From Candidatus Minthomonas equi (GTDB taxonomy: Bacteria > Bacteroidota > Bacteroidia > Bacteroidales > UBA932): a DNA stretch of 18,062 nucleotides. Below, piece after piece: positions 8,077 to 16,595 of the stretch. Made by a program: the position numbers and the translations under genes. The stretch lies in contig JAGHUZ010000091.1 of assembly GCA_018064575.1 (NCBI GenBank), positions 1-18,062 on the forward strand, read 5' to 3'. Numbering within the stretch: the stretch's first letter is position 1; each line of letters starts with the position of its first letter. The notes below the pieces were generated by a model. It was not told the origin of the DNA, searched no databases, and was given only the letters and a program-made list of their open reading frames with translations.

Positions 8077-9126
8077 TCAGATAATATCCAGCAGACCGAC
8101 TTTTCCGTCATCTATGAGCTTGAGAATCAGTTCTCCGAACAAGGTATTCTGCCAGGCGAACCAGTCACGCGTATAGTGCGCCGGATCATCCACGTGAAAC
8201 GCCTCGTGCATAAAGCCGGTACCGGCATCGGTGGTCATCAACTGCATTATGCAGTCCTGAATCTCACTGTCGGAAGTGGAAGTGAACGCCCGCATCATTA
8301 TACTCATAGGCCAGATATAGTCGGGACCGATATGCGGACCGCCGATACCTGCACCGGCAGCACCTTCGAAACGATAGGGATTGCTGGAACTCAGGACAAA
8401 ATTCCTGGTGTTCTGATATATTTCATCATTGATATCAATGTCTCCGAGATATGCCATAGCGAGCAGCGACGGCACGTTGGAATCATCGCTGAGCAGTGCA
8501 TTGCCGAAACCGTCCACTTCGTATGCGAATATTCTTCCGAATTCGGGGTGGTTCACGACTGCATACTTGTAAAGCGCATCCTCCACCTCATCAGCCAGTG
8601 CACGGCATTCGCCTGCAAGGGCGGAATTGCCATTAACCGTTTCAAGAATCTCAGCGGCCTTGCGAAGGCTTGTCACGGCGAAGAAATTCGACGGTACGAG
8701 AAAATCGAATATGGTGGCATCATCGGACGGTCTGAATGCGGATGCGATAAGTCCGACGGGATTTACGGGATTACCGTAACCGTAATTGCATTTCATATCA
8801 TACTGCGCGTCACACACTCTGGTGAAATAATAAGAGCCCTTGCCCTCTTTGCGCTGCTGGTCACGGAAAGTGGCCAGAACTTTTCCGATGGCCTCAAGCC
8901 AGACAGAATCGAAAACGGACGAATCTCCCGTCTTCTTCCAATATTCATAGGCCAGACGGATGGGATAGCAGGCGGAGTCTATTTCCCATTTGCGCTCGTG
9001 AAGTTCGGGCTTCATCTCGGTATTGTCAGATATCCATTCGGAACCTGTCGGACCATAGTTGAACGCATTGGCAAAGGGGTCTATGCAGAGGCACTTGAAC
9101 TGCCTGCGTATGGTTCCTTCCAGCAT
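8077..9126 (-). CDS. GH125 exo-alpha-mannosidase, C-terminal part after an in-frame stop
   Basis: 349 codons from the first ATG after the TAA at 9139-9141, in the same frame as the upstream GH92-GH125 reading frame and only 12 bases past the stop. This part contains most of the GH125 (alpha/alpha)6 barrel: IDPFANAFNYGPTG (15-28), KWEIDSACYP (46-55) with the conserved Asp50, and near the end MHEAF (306-310) with Glu308, followed by DWFAW and LFGELI. These acidic motifs match the segments that carry the family's proposed catalytic Asp and Glu. It lacks its own signal peptide and the first roughly 85 residues of the domain, including the GDIHAMWLRDS segment, which lie before the stop. Alone it is probably not an active secreted enzyme. 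It could be made by reinitiation after the stop, be a dead fragment, or reflect a sequence error. Confidence 0.8.
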   Translation of the reverse strand: MLEGTIRRQFKCLCIDPFANAFNYGPTGSEWISDNTEMKPELHERKWEIDSACYPIRLAYEYWKKTGDSSVFDSVWLEAIGKVLATFRDQQRKEGKGSYYFTRVCDAQYDMKCNYGYGNPVNPVGLIASAFRPSDDATIFDFLVPSNFFAVTSLRKAAEILETVNGNSALAGECRALADEVEDALYKYAVVNHPEFGRIFAYEVDGFGNALLSDDSNVPSLLAMAYLGDIDINDEIYQNTRNFVLSSSNPYRFEGAAGAGIGGPHIGPDYIWPMSIMMRAFTSTSDSEIQDCIMQLMTTDAGTGFMHEAFHVDDPAHYTRDWFAWQNTLFGELILKLIDDGKVGLLDII

Positions 9127-9138
9127 ACGGGGGATCTG

Positions 9139-11595
9139 TTAATGATCAGAAAAGAGAAGATACGGCCATACCTGAGCTCCGCTGTCCCTGAGCCACATCG
9201 CGTGAATGTCACCGGTATAGATGAAGGTGTCGGGATTACCGTTCCCGTCATCCTCATAGAAATGCACCGTGGTATCAAGAGTATTCGGAAAACAGTTTGA
9301 GAACATCCAGGCCAGACGCTGATTCACAAGCAGGGACTGCACCTCCCGTATCTTCTGTTCGATTACAGGGTTGGTGAACAGTCTCGCTTCCGGTGCGGGA
9401 CGCTTGCAGACGTACTCCTGAGGTTCATCGGCACAGTACCACAGTTTATGGCTGTCCCCCATTACGATACGGAGTTCACCTCCTGCCATTATGTCCCTGT
9501 AATCAATGAAGGGTTTCGTATAAGGTTTCCCGTTGAGGTAGATTCTCTGAATATAGCGACAGGTATCTGAATTGCCTTCAGCCACGATTTTGAAATCCTT
9601 GCCCCCGGCTATATGGATGGTGACTTCATCGAAGAGGGGGGAACCGAACCAGTAGCGTCCTCCCGCAGGTTCCACCTGATAGAATCCCATCGAAGAAAGT
9701 ATATACCAGGCGCTCATCTGCCCTACGTCCTCATTCCCGGAAAGTCCGTCGGGGGCTGTGAAATACTGTTCTGCGCATATTTTCCTTACGAGGTCGGCAG
9801 TTTTCCAGGGCTTTCCCGCCATAGTGTAGAAATACACGATATGATGGCTGGGTTCGTTGCCGTGGGCGTACTGCCCTATCATCCCGGATATATCATTGGA
9901 AACGAATTCCCCTTCCAGTTCCTCCTTCGCACTGAAAAGCTTGTCCAGATTCTTCACCAGAGCATCGCGTCCGGGCTTTTTGCTGTCAATATAAGTGCCG
10001 GAGCCACTGTCAGCATCAGCTGTGGCCGCGAAGCATTCCGCCAGTCCGTTGAAGTCGTGAGGCACCAGCCAGGTGTACTGCCAGGCATTACCCTCGCAGT
10101 AATCATCGGAACGGTGATTGGAAAGATAGGGGTTGAACGGCTCACGGAACTTTCCCTTGCTGTCAACTCCGCGCATAAATGCGGTTTCCGGGTCAAAATG
10201 GCGTCTGTACGACTGGCTTCTCCCGTAAAAATACTCATAATCCTCATCCCTGCCGAGTTTCTTCGCGACCAGGGCCAGCGCCCAGTCCGCAAGTGCGTAC
10301 TCCATATCATATGCTACCGATTCATTGAAAAGATCGGAGGGAATATATCCGTATTTCATACGCAGGTCCTGTCCTCTGTCCGGGCGCATAGCGGAAGTCT
10401 TCATCGCCTCGTAGAGCGCTTCCGTGTCGAAGCCGTCAAAGCCCTTCAGTATGGCGTCGGCTGCCACGGGAATACCCGGATTCCCCACCATACAGTCTGT
10501 CTCGCAGCCCATCAGATGCCACACAGGCAGTTTGCCTTGCTTCGCGTAAATATCGAGGAAAGAGTTAATAATGTCATTCTCTTTTTCGGAGTGAATGATG
10601 GTATAAAGGGGCATCTGGGCACGGTATGTGTCCCAAAGTGAAAATGTGGTATAACGGACAGGAGCTCCCGTGTCGCTGAACAGCGAAGGGGCTATCATAG
10701 AGTGATAGAGGGCCGTGTAGAAGACTTTGCGCGCCGCTTCATCGCGTGTCTTGATTTCCACTTTACCCAGTTCCCTGTTCCAGGCTGCCTTGGCCGCTGC
10801 CTTTGTGGCCTTGAAATCCCAGCCCGGGAGTTCAGCTGCCATATTGGCGGCAGCAGCTTCACAGGAAACGGGAGAAACAGCAACTTTCATTTCCACTGAC
10901 CCCGCATTGGGAAATTTCAGCAGCCAGTGATGGGGAGCCGCTTCGGTACAAGCTTCGAAAGGGGTGGAGAATTCCGCACGGAACCATATCTTCTGCTTAT
11001 CAGCCCAGCCTTCAGAAAAGCGGAAACCCTCTATATGTGTGTTGTCGATGACGGTCAGATTATCGGAGGTCACTTTATCCCAATACCCTCCGTTCTCAAG
11101 GTCAAAGACAAGGGCGGCATCAGCGCATCCTGCAGGGAAAGCGTACTTGTGATAACCCACCCGCTCAGTAGCCGTCAGTTCAGCCGTAACACCACTTCTT
11201 TTCAAGGGAACGCTGTAGTAGCCGGGTTCACTGATTTCCCTGCTGCGGTCGGCTTCATCAGCCATTCCTGCACGGGAAAAATCTTTCACGGGAGCGGTAA
11301 CGGGCAGAACGGTGATGTCGAACAAATCACCGATTCCTGTGCCGCTCAGGTGAGTATGCGAAAAACCTATGACGGTAGAATCGCTGATATGATATCCCGA
11401 ACACCAGTCCCAGGTATCAGGTACACTGGTCGGGCCGAGTTGGACAGCTCCGAACGGAACATTGGCACCCACGAATACGTGACCGTGGCCACCCGTTCCG
11501 ATAGATGTATCCACATAGGAAGTGAAATCGGTTTCCTCTACTGCAGTACAGCCTGCGATAATGGCTGCCATCGCTATCAAAATGGTTCTGTTCAT
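9139..11595 (-). CDS. GH92 alpha-mannosidase lipoprotein fused to the N-terminus of GH125, ending at a premature stop
   Basis: 818 residues. I start at the ATG at 11593-11595 because it gives a lipoprotein signal, MNRTILIAMAAIIAGC with lipid-modified Cys16; the 25 codons further up are not signal-like. The GH92 domain spans about residues 24-735. It includes YVDTSIGTGGHGHVFVGANVPFG near the start, EGNAWQYTW (501-509), HGNEPSHH (578-585) and SGNEDVGQMSAW (619-630), signature segments with conserved acidic residues. GH92 enzymes are calcium-dependent exo-alpha-mannosidases acting on N-glycans or mannan. Without a linker, residues 737-818 switch to the GH125 N-terminus (CFPNTLDTTV, TGDIHAMWLRDS, QVWPYL) and then stop at TAA. 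The GH92 part appears complete and probably functional as a surface or periplasmic lipoprotein. The intact ancestor would be about 1,170 residues, joining GH92 to GH125 (alpha-1,6-mannosidase family). Confidence 0.9.
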   Translation of the reverse strand: MNRTILIAMAAIIAGCTAVEETDFTSYVDTSIGTGGHGHVFVGANVPFGAVQLGPTSVPDTWDWCSGYHISDSTVIGFSHTHLSGTGIGDLFDITVLPVTAPVKDFSRAGMADEADRSREISEPGYYSVPLKRSGVTAELTATERVGYHKYAFPAGCADAALVFDLENGGYWDKVTSDNLTVIDNTHIEGFRFSEGWADKQKIWFRAEFSTPFEACTEAAPHHWLLKFPNAGSVEMKVAVSPVSCEAAAANMAAELPGWDFKATKAAAKAAWNRELGKVEIKTRDEAARKVFYTALYHSMIAPSLFSDTGAPVRYTTFSLWDTYRAQMPLYTIIHSEKENDIINSFLDIYAKQGKLPVWHLMGCETDCMVGNPGIPVAADAILKGFDGFDTEALYEAMKTSAMRPDRGQDLRMKYGYIPSDLFNESVAYDMEYALADWALALVAKKLGRDEDYEYFYGRSQSYRRHFDPETAFMRGVDSKGKFREPFNPYLSNHRSDDYCEGNAWQYTWLVPHDFNGLAECFAATADADSGSGTYIDSKKPGRDALVKNLDKLFSAKEELEGEFVSNDISGMIGQYAHGNEPSHHIVYFYTMAGKPWKTADLVRKICAEQYFTAPDGLSGNEDVGQMSAWYILSSMGFYQVEPAGGRYWFGSPLFDEVTIHIAGGKDFKIVAEGNSDTCRYIQRIYLNGKPYTKPFIDYRDIMAGGELRIVMGDSHKLWYCADEPQEYVCKRPAPEARLFTNPVIEQKIREVQSLLVNQRLAWMFSNCFPNTLDTTVHFYEDDGNGNPDTFIYTGDIHAMWLRDSGAQVWPYLLFSDH

Positions 11596-11667
11596 AAAAT
11601 TGAAGATCTTCGGAATGATTAAGAAGCTGTTTTGAAATGAGGGAGCATACAGTTTCTTGGCTGAATG

Positions 11668-11675
11668 CAAATATA
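11668..11675 (-). promoter_or_regulatory. Putative -7 box for the GH92-GH125 gene
   Basis: The minus strand reads TATATTTG, matching TAnnTTTG. It lies 72 bases before the GH92 ATG at 11595, giving a leader of about 65-70 bases. No clear -33 TTTG is visible. It faces a plus-strand -7 box 15 bases away, forming a compact divergent promoter region (11596-11702). Confidence 0.4.
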
Positions 11676-11690
11676 GCGATTCTTTTTTCT

Positions 11691-11698
11691 TATCTTTG
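11691..11698 (+). promoter_or_regulatory. Putative -7 box for the S37/S28-type peptidase gene, next to its start codon
   Basis: TATCTTTG matches TAnnTTTG, with four bases between it and the ATG at 11703. By the usual spacing the transcript would start at about the first base of the start codon, meaning a leaderless or almost leaderless mRNA. No -33 TTTG is seen at the expected distance. Confidence 0.4.
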
Positions 11699-11702
11699 TC
11701 GT

Positions 11703-12998
11703 ATGAGAGAGATTTGGATTCCGATACTGCTGTTATGCAGTGTCATTTCGGCCACTGCCCAGAGTATGGCCGATGTATTTGCATCGCTGCCGCAGGTGGC
11801 AGAAGTCAAGGTTCTGGAAAGTTCCACTTTTCCTGAAAAATATGAACTGAAGTTCGTACAGCCCATAGACCACCATAATCCTCAGAGTGGGACTTTTACC
11901 CAGAGAGTCGTGGTCGGGAACATACATCCGGACAGCGCATCCGTAGTGGTGTGTCAGGGCTATGGCGCCGGTTTCGCCTACAGGAAAGGGTATCGGGACG
12001 AAATATCCGCTTTGTTCAACACTAATGACATAGTGGTCGAGCACCGCTATTTTCTGGAGTCCACACCTTATCCCGGTGTTCCGTATTCCAAGGTGAACTG
12101 GGAATTTTTGACCGGCGAACAAGAGGCGGAAGACCTGCATTCCATAGTAACGGCTCTCAAGAATGTGTATCACGGGAAATGGATAAGCACCGGCATCAGC
12201 AAAGGCGGCCAGAATACGATGATTTACCGTGCGTATTTCCCCGATGACGTGGATTTCAGTGTGCCGTATGTCGGACCAGTGTGCAGCGCCGTGGAGGATG
12301 GAAGACACGAGCCCTTCATAAGCGGATATTGCGGTAGCGCAGAGGACAGGAAAAAAGTGTTGGAGTTCCAGAAGGAAATCCTGAAGAACAGGGAGATATT
12401 CGAACCGATGCTTGATTCACTGGCAAGGGCTGATTCCCTGGAATTCAACATCCCCATCGATGAGGTGCTCGACTACTGCGTATTGGAATTTCCCTTCGCG
12501 TTCTGGCAGTGGGGCACGCGTGTAGCATCCATTCCCGCTGAAGGAGTTTCCGCCGACAAAAAATTTGAATACCTGATGAAGGTCGCCGGAGCAGATTACT
12601 TCGTGAAAGAATGCGATACCACTCCCTTCTATGTTCAGGCTGCCAAGGAACTCGGTTACTACGGTTATGATACCCGCCCCTTGAAAAAATGGCTGCACGT
12701 CAAATCCACCAAGGGATATCTGAAACGGCTTTTCCTGCCTGAAGGATGCGATTTCGAGTTTGATTCCTACCTCTATGACAAGGTCAGCGGCTTCATAAAG
12801 ACTACAGATGCCAGAATGCTTTTCATTTACGGTCAGTACGACCCGTGGTCATCGGTAATGCCAGCTGACCCCCATCACGAAAATATCAGGTTTTTCATAC
12901 ATCCCGGTGGCAGTCACAGAGCCAGAATCAATACATTCGATGATACCGTCAAGGAAGAAATAATCGGTATATTGTCCGAATGGATGTCAAGTCATTAA
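11703..12998 (+). CDS. Secreted serine peptidase, S37/S28 (PS-10) type
   Basis: 431 residues from ATG 11703. This start gives a clean Sec signal peptide (MREIWIPILLLCSVISATAQ), whereas the longer frame from 11637 would run through the promoter box. The mature part opens with the family-typical FVQPIDHHNPQSGTFTQRV segment (51-69), then EHRYFLESTPYP (113-124). The alpha/beta-hydrolase catalytic triad is visible: nucleophile Ser166 in GISKGG, Asp380 in FIYGQYDPW, and His405 in GGSHRARI. Members of these families are exopeptidases that remove short N-terminal peptides. The precise S37 versus S28 assignment and the specificity are not resolved here. The ThiL-like gene follows after 17 bases and is probably co-transcribed. 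A nutritional role in taking up host or dietary peptides is inference. Confidence 0.87.
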   Translation: MREIWIPILLLCSVISATAQSMADVFASLPQVAEVKVLESSTFPEKYELKFVQPIDHHNPQSGTFTQRVVVGNIHPDSASVVVCQGYGAGFAYRKGYRDEISALFNTNDIVVEHRYFLESTPYPGVPYSKVNWEFLTGEQEAEDLHSIVTALKNVYHGKWISTGISKGGQNTMIYRAYFPDDVDFSVPYVGPVCSAVEDGRHEPFISGYCGSAEDRKKVLEFQKEILKNREIFEPMLDSLARADSLEFNIPIDEVLDYCVLEFPFAFWQWGTRVASIPAEGVSADKKFEYLMKVAGADYFVKECDTTPFYVQAAKELGYYGYDTRPLKKWLHVKSTKGYLKRLFLPEGCDFEFDSYLYDKVSGFIKTTDARMLFIYGQYDPWSSVMPADPHHENIRFFIHPGGSHRARINTFDDTVKEEIIGILSEWMSSH

Positions 12999-13015
12999 TT
13001 CGATTATAAAATAAT

Positions 13016-14011
13016 ATGCCAAAGAATAAAAAGCCAACGGAATTCTCGACCATCGGGAAGCAGAATGCACTTGCATCTCTATTTGAGGGATGCGGATCCA
13101 AAAACGAAACAGTCATAAACGTAGAAAAGGGGGAAGCCGTCGTTTCCCATAAAGTGATGTTGGAAGGAGTCAATTTCGACCTTACTTATACCCCCTTGAA
13201 GCATTTGGGATACAAAGCGGCCCTTTTCGTTATCGGAGAGATTTATACTTCATTCAGAAATCCATCCTCACTCCAGATTATCATAGGCATATCGAACAGA
13301 TTTTCGTTCGAAGACATCCGGGACCTGTGGGAAGGTATGACTGCTGCTGCCAAAGAACATTCTATCAAGCATCTGGGGCTTGACCTTATTCCGTCCTCAA
13401 CGGGGCTGGTCATTTCCCTGACGGCTACCGGCACTCAGAAGAAAGCCGTTATCGCGAAAACGGAAGCTCCAAAAAATATGGATTTGATAGTAGTTTCCGG
13501 GAATTTGGGAGCAGCCTATATGGGCTACCACGTTCTGGAACGTGAAAAAGTGGCATTCAACGGCTCGGGGAAACAGCCTGACCTCACCAAATACAAGTAT
13601 GTCGTCGGCCAGTACCTGTCTCCCGAAATCAAAACCGGTCTCATCGAACGTTTCATCGAAACAGGTATTTATCCCGGACAGGGTTACCTCGTCACCAACG
13701 GGCTGGCTGCAGCGGTAAAAACCCTGACAGCGAACTGCGGACTGGGTGCCAAGATTTATATCAGCAAACTGCCCATTTCATCCAAAACTTTCGAAATGGC
13801 GGAAGAGTTGAGCATCGATGCCATCACTGCAGCTATGAACGGAGGAGATGATTTCAGGCTTATGTTCACCATCCCCATAGCCTGTCACGACGTTTTCAGG
13901 CGGGAATTTCAGGAATTTGATGTCATCGGACATCTGGCCCGCCCCGAGGCAGGCGCACTGCTGGTCACACCAGATGGTGCGGAACTGGAAATCAAGGCTC
14001 CCGGGTTTTAA
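13016..14011 (+). CDS. ThiL-like (AIR synthase-related) protein, probably a pseudoenzyme
   Basis: 331 residues. Framework segments match Bacteroidetes thiamine-monophosphate kinase: MLEGVNFDLTYTPLKHLGYKA (48-68), SGNLGAAYMGYHVLEREK (161-178) and GGDDFRLMF (276-284). The acidic motifs that bind Mg/ATP in ThiL are mostly replaced. The GDDAA region reads VEKGEAVV (36-43), the TTDLLMEG region reads SHKVMLEG, the SDIYAM region reads GEIYTSF, the VGGDT region reads LGLDLIP, and the SDGL region reads TNGLA. Only the GGEDYELLF-like segment survives. ThiL normally makes thiamine diphosphate from thiamine monophosphate; this copy is unlikely to do so and may be a paralogue with another role. It follows the peptidase gene by 17 bases. 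Its last 20 bases overlap the end of the convergent GH78 gene. Confidence 0.8.
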   Translation: MPKNKKPTEFSTIGKQNALASLFEGCGSKNETVINVEKGEAVVSHKVMLEGVNFDLTYTPLKHLGYKAALFVIGEIYTSFRNPSSLQIIIGISNRFSFEDIRDLWEGMTAAAKEHSIKHLGLDLIPSSTGLVISLTATGTQKKAVIAKTEAPKNMDLIVVSGNLGAAYMGYHVLEREKVAFNGSGKQPDLTKYKYVVGQYLSPEIKTGLIERFIETGIYPGQGYLVTNGLAAAVKTLTANCGLGAKIYISKLPISSKTFEMAEELSIDAITAAMNGGDDFRLMFTIPIACHDVFRREFQEFDVIGHLARPEAGALLVTPDGAELEIKAPGF

Positions 14012-16583
14012 AGATAATTTCGTGCTGCCCGCAGCCATACTGCTCCCCTTTTATTTCAGCAGTGATACCGATGGGGATTGATACTTTGAGTTTCCCTGTA
14101 TCTCCGACCATTCTGCATTCGATATCGATGCGGCCGTAAGGCGTTTCTTTCTTCAGTGTAACCCATTCGATGCCTTCCGGCAATTGGGGATTTATGGATA
14201 CTGTCCTATAGGCGGGGGATGTCGGTATCAGCCCTCCAAGGGCTTGGATGAACCAGCTGCCTATTCCGTTGAAGCAATTATGCATACGGCTTCTCTTTCC
14301 GTTCCAATGCTCCCAGGTACCGGTCGCTCCGTTCCTCAACATATAGAGATAACCTGGATAGTCTTCCTCCTTAAGCATTCCGTATATGAAATCCGCCTCA
14401 CCTTCCAGAGTGGCCCACTCGGTAATCACAGGTACACCGACAAGACCTGTGCAGAGATTTCCGCCATACTCCCCGGCTGTCCGTTCGAAGAGTTTTTCCC
14501 TGACCATTGGCCTGATTTCAACAGGAGCGGCCCCTACAAGCATAGGATAGACCATATCTATCTGAGAGCCCGTGCCGTATGTGCTGTCGGCAGGATGCCA
14601 GAACTCTTCATTGATTCTCTTGACAAGCGTATCATATCTCGTCTGATAATCGGACTTTTCTTCCGGAGTGCCGATGAGGTCTGCGATTCTTACAAGGTCG
14701 AGATATGTCTGACACAAGGCGCAGTTATTTACCAAGTCTATCGATTCCGGATCCTGAACATTCACGGAAGTATTGAAAGGGGCCGCCCAGTCGCCAAGAT
14801 ACCAATGCCGGTAGTCTGTCGCCGGCCACTCGTGGAGAAGTCCGTCAACTGTATAAGCATCGACATAATCCAGCCAGTGTTTCATAGTCGGATAGCAGCG
14901 TTCCATCATCCGCCTGTCACCATAACTCATATATGTGCGCCACGGAGCCTGAACGATGAATGAGCACCAGTAAGGACCGCCGCCAGCCCTTATCGGTTCC
15001 GGTGCCGTATGTGGCAGCCCTCCGTCTTCGTGGATGCAGTCGTTCCAGGCCTCGAGCCAGTTCACATATAGCGGAGCCACATCGAACATTGACTGTAGAG
15101 TGAGAGTCGAAGCATTCCCGTCTCCTCCATATCCGAGACGCTCAATATTGGCACAATCGACCATATAACCATCGAATGCAAGGTTTTCCAAAGTATATCG
15201 AATCATCTCATATATGTCATTCATATCCCGGTCACTGCATTCGAAAGATACGCTTTCGTCATAGTCAGTTCTCATCCTCCTGGCCCTGATATGGTCAGCG
15301 ATAGGTTTTTCTGAAAGGTTTTCGATTCTGATGTACCTGAACACGTGATGGTTGAAGCGGTCGAGGAAGCGGTCTCCTTCTGCGGCTCCCGAGGAGATGT
15401 AATAATTGTCTCCCGTAAATTCCATCACCCCTTCGGCTGTCCTATGGTCGGTGAAACTGACCTTGATTTCAGTACCGGCAGGCTGTGACGGGAAACTGAT
15501 GTCCAGCATACCGTTCAGTACGCGGCCGAAATCCACCAGCCATATACCATCACCGGCGGATTCCACCGATATAGGGCTTATTTCTTCCTGAACAGTACAG
15601 AATTCGCAAGTCTGCGGAGTCACTTTCAGTCCATCTACAGCCACCACATCGACCGGAGTCCATTCGAGAGCATCCAGTGTACCCTTATCCATAGAGGCAG
15701 GGACAATGGAGGCGTCTATCCTTTCACCTCCGAATTCATGCGGATACCACGTTCCTGTGTCGGAATAACCACTCCATCTGCCTTCCCAAGAGGAATCGGT
15801 GAAAACCACGGTTTTATATCCGTCATTTTCGAACAGGTCAAGTTCAGCCTTCACCAGTGCCCCCGGATACCTGGCCTCAAAGGTTCCCTCCTTGTACCAT
15901 CCGGTCCCTGTCCATAGCACTATTTCATTCGCACCTTCACGGAGATAGTCCCTGACATCGTATGCCACTGTCAGGGAATGCTTACGCAATTCCGAAACCG
16001 CCGGAGTCAGGACTGCATCAGACAACTTTTCTCCATTTATATATACTTCGTGGTAACCCAAGGAGTTCACATACAATATGGCCTGATTCCCCTTGTCTGA
16101 AACATCGAAGGACTTGTGCAGAAGCGCGGAGCGACCTTCGCCCGGAACGGCTCCGATATATACACCGGCAAGTGTGTCAGGGGCGATGACTCCAATCCCG
16201 AAATGCCGGGCTTCACTCCATTTGGAAACTTCCTCATCGGATTTCCACACTCTCACTCTCCACCAGCACTGCTGCCTGGAAGCGAGTGGTTTGCCCGCAT
16301 AGGAAACCATCACCTGATCCGATGAAGCGACCTTGCCGGAATTCCAGAGGTCGGCTTCTCCGCCCAGCAGAAGTGAAGGTGATGATGCGACCTGAATCTC
16401 GTATGCCATCTGGGACATAGACTCGTCGGAAACGATTTTCCAACTGAAATGCGGCTGGCAGGAATCAATGGCGAGCGGTTCTTCCAACAGTTCGCAAGTC
16501 AGATTCCGGACTTCGAAAGACGAAGAACAGGCGATAAACATAACGGAGACTGCCACCAGTAACAAATATCGGACTGTCGTCAT
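13992..16583 (-). CDS. GH78 alpha-L-rhamnosidase, lipoprotein
   Basis: 863 residues with a lipoprotein signal (lipobox FIAC, Cys19). Layout follows the family: N-terminal fibronectin-like domain about 24-130; Bac_rhamnosid_N-type beta domain about 150-340; a further beta domain; (alpha/alpha)6 catalytic barrel about 445-785; C-terminal beta domain about 786-860. The acidic residues spaced as in characterised GH78 enzymes are present: Asp476, Glu481 and Asp488 in the DCANIERLGYGGD stretch, plus Glu758 in TWEHW. It should therefore be active in releasing terminal alpha-L-rhamnose from plant pectin (such as rhamnogalacturonan), glycosides or bacterial polysaccharide; the substrate cannot be told from sequence. 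The CBM9-like gene ends 12 bases upstream, so they are probably one operon. The gene ends tail-to-tail with the ThiL-like gene. Confidence 0.93.
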   Translation of the reverse strand: MTTVRYLLLVAVSVMFIACSSSFEVRNLTCELLEEPLAIDSCQPHFSWKIVSDESMSQMAYEIQVASSPSLLLGGEADLWNSGKVASSDQVMVSYAGKPLASRQQCWWRVRVWKSDEEVSKWSEARHFGIGVIAPDTLAGVYIGAVPGEGRSALLHKSFDVSDKGNQAILYVNSLGYHEVYINGEKLSDAVLTPAVSELRKHSLTVAYDVRDYLREGANEIVLWTGTGWYKEGTFEARYPGALVKAELDLFENDGYKTVVFTDSSWEGRWSGYSDTGTWYPHEFGGERIDASIVPASMDKGTLDALEWTPVDVVAVDGLKVTPQTCEFCTVQEEISPISVESAGDGIWLVDFGRVLNGMLDISFPSQPAGTEIKVSFTDHRTAEGVMEFTGDNYYISSGAAEGDRFLDRFNHHVFRYIRIENLSEKPIADHIRARRMRTDYDESVSFECSDRDMNDIYEMIRYTLENLAFDGYMVDCANIERLGYGGDGNASTLTLQSMFDVAPLYVNWLEAWNDCIHEDGGLPHTAPEPIRAGGGPYWCSFIVQAPWRTYMSYGDRRMMERCYPTMKHWLDYVDAYTVDGLLHEWPATDYRHWYLGDWAAPFNTSVNVQDPESIDLVNNCALCQTYLDLVRIADLIGTPEEKSDYQTRYDTLVKRINEEFWHPADSTYGTGSQIDMVYPMLVGAAPVEIRPMVREKLFERTAGEYGGNLCTGLVGVPVITEWATLEGEADFIYGMLKEEDYPGYLYMLRNGATGTWEHWNGKRSRMHNCFNGIGSWFIQALGGLIPTSPAYRTVSINPQLPEGIEWVTLKKETPYGRIDIECRMVGDTGKLKVSIPIGITAEIKGEQYGCGQHEIIFKTREP

Positions 16584-16595
16584 ATAAAATGGGTG

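Noticed and set aside
9139..9141. Programmed recoding of the in-frame stop
   Set aside because: It is TAA, not TGA, so selenocysteine does not apply. Other genes here use TAA as a normal stop (for example 14009-14011), and no downstream stimulatory structure is evident.
8002..9300. Plus-strand open frame of 432 codons
   Set aside because: It is antisense to the GH125 sequence and crosses its stop. The protein has no recognisable motifs, while the minus strand encodes conserved GH125 segments.
9613..10641. Plus-strand open frame of 342 codons
   Set aside because: It is antisense to conserved GH92 coding sequence and shows no motif or promoter of its own.
11596..11670. 25-codon N-terminal extension of the GH92 protein
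   Set aside because: The extension would precede a clear lipoprotein signal peptide, and it begins at the edge of the -7 box.
13985..14011. Terminator around the CCCGGG-TTTT sequence between the convergent genes
   Set aside because: The self-complementary stretch is only six bases and lies within both coding regions. It is too weak to support.
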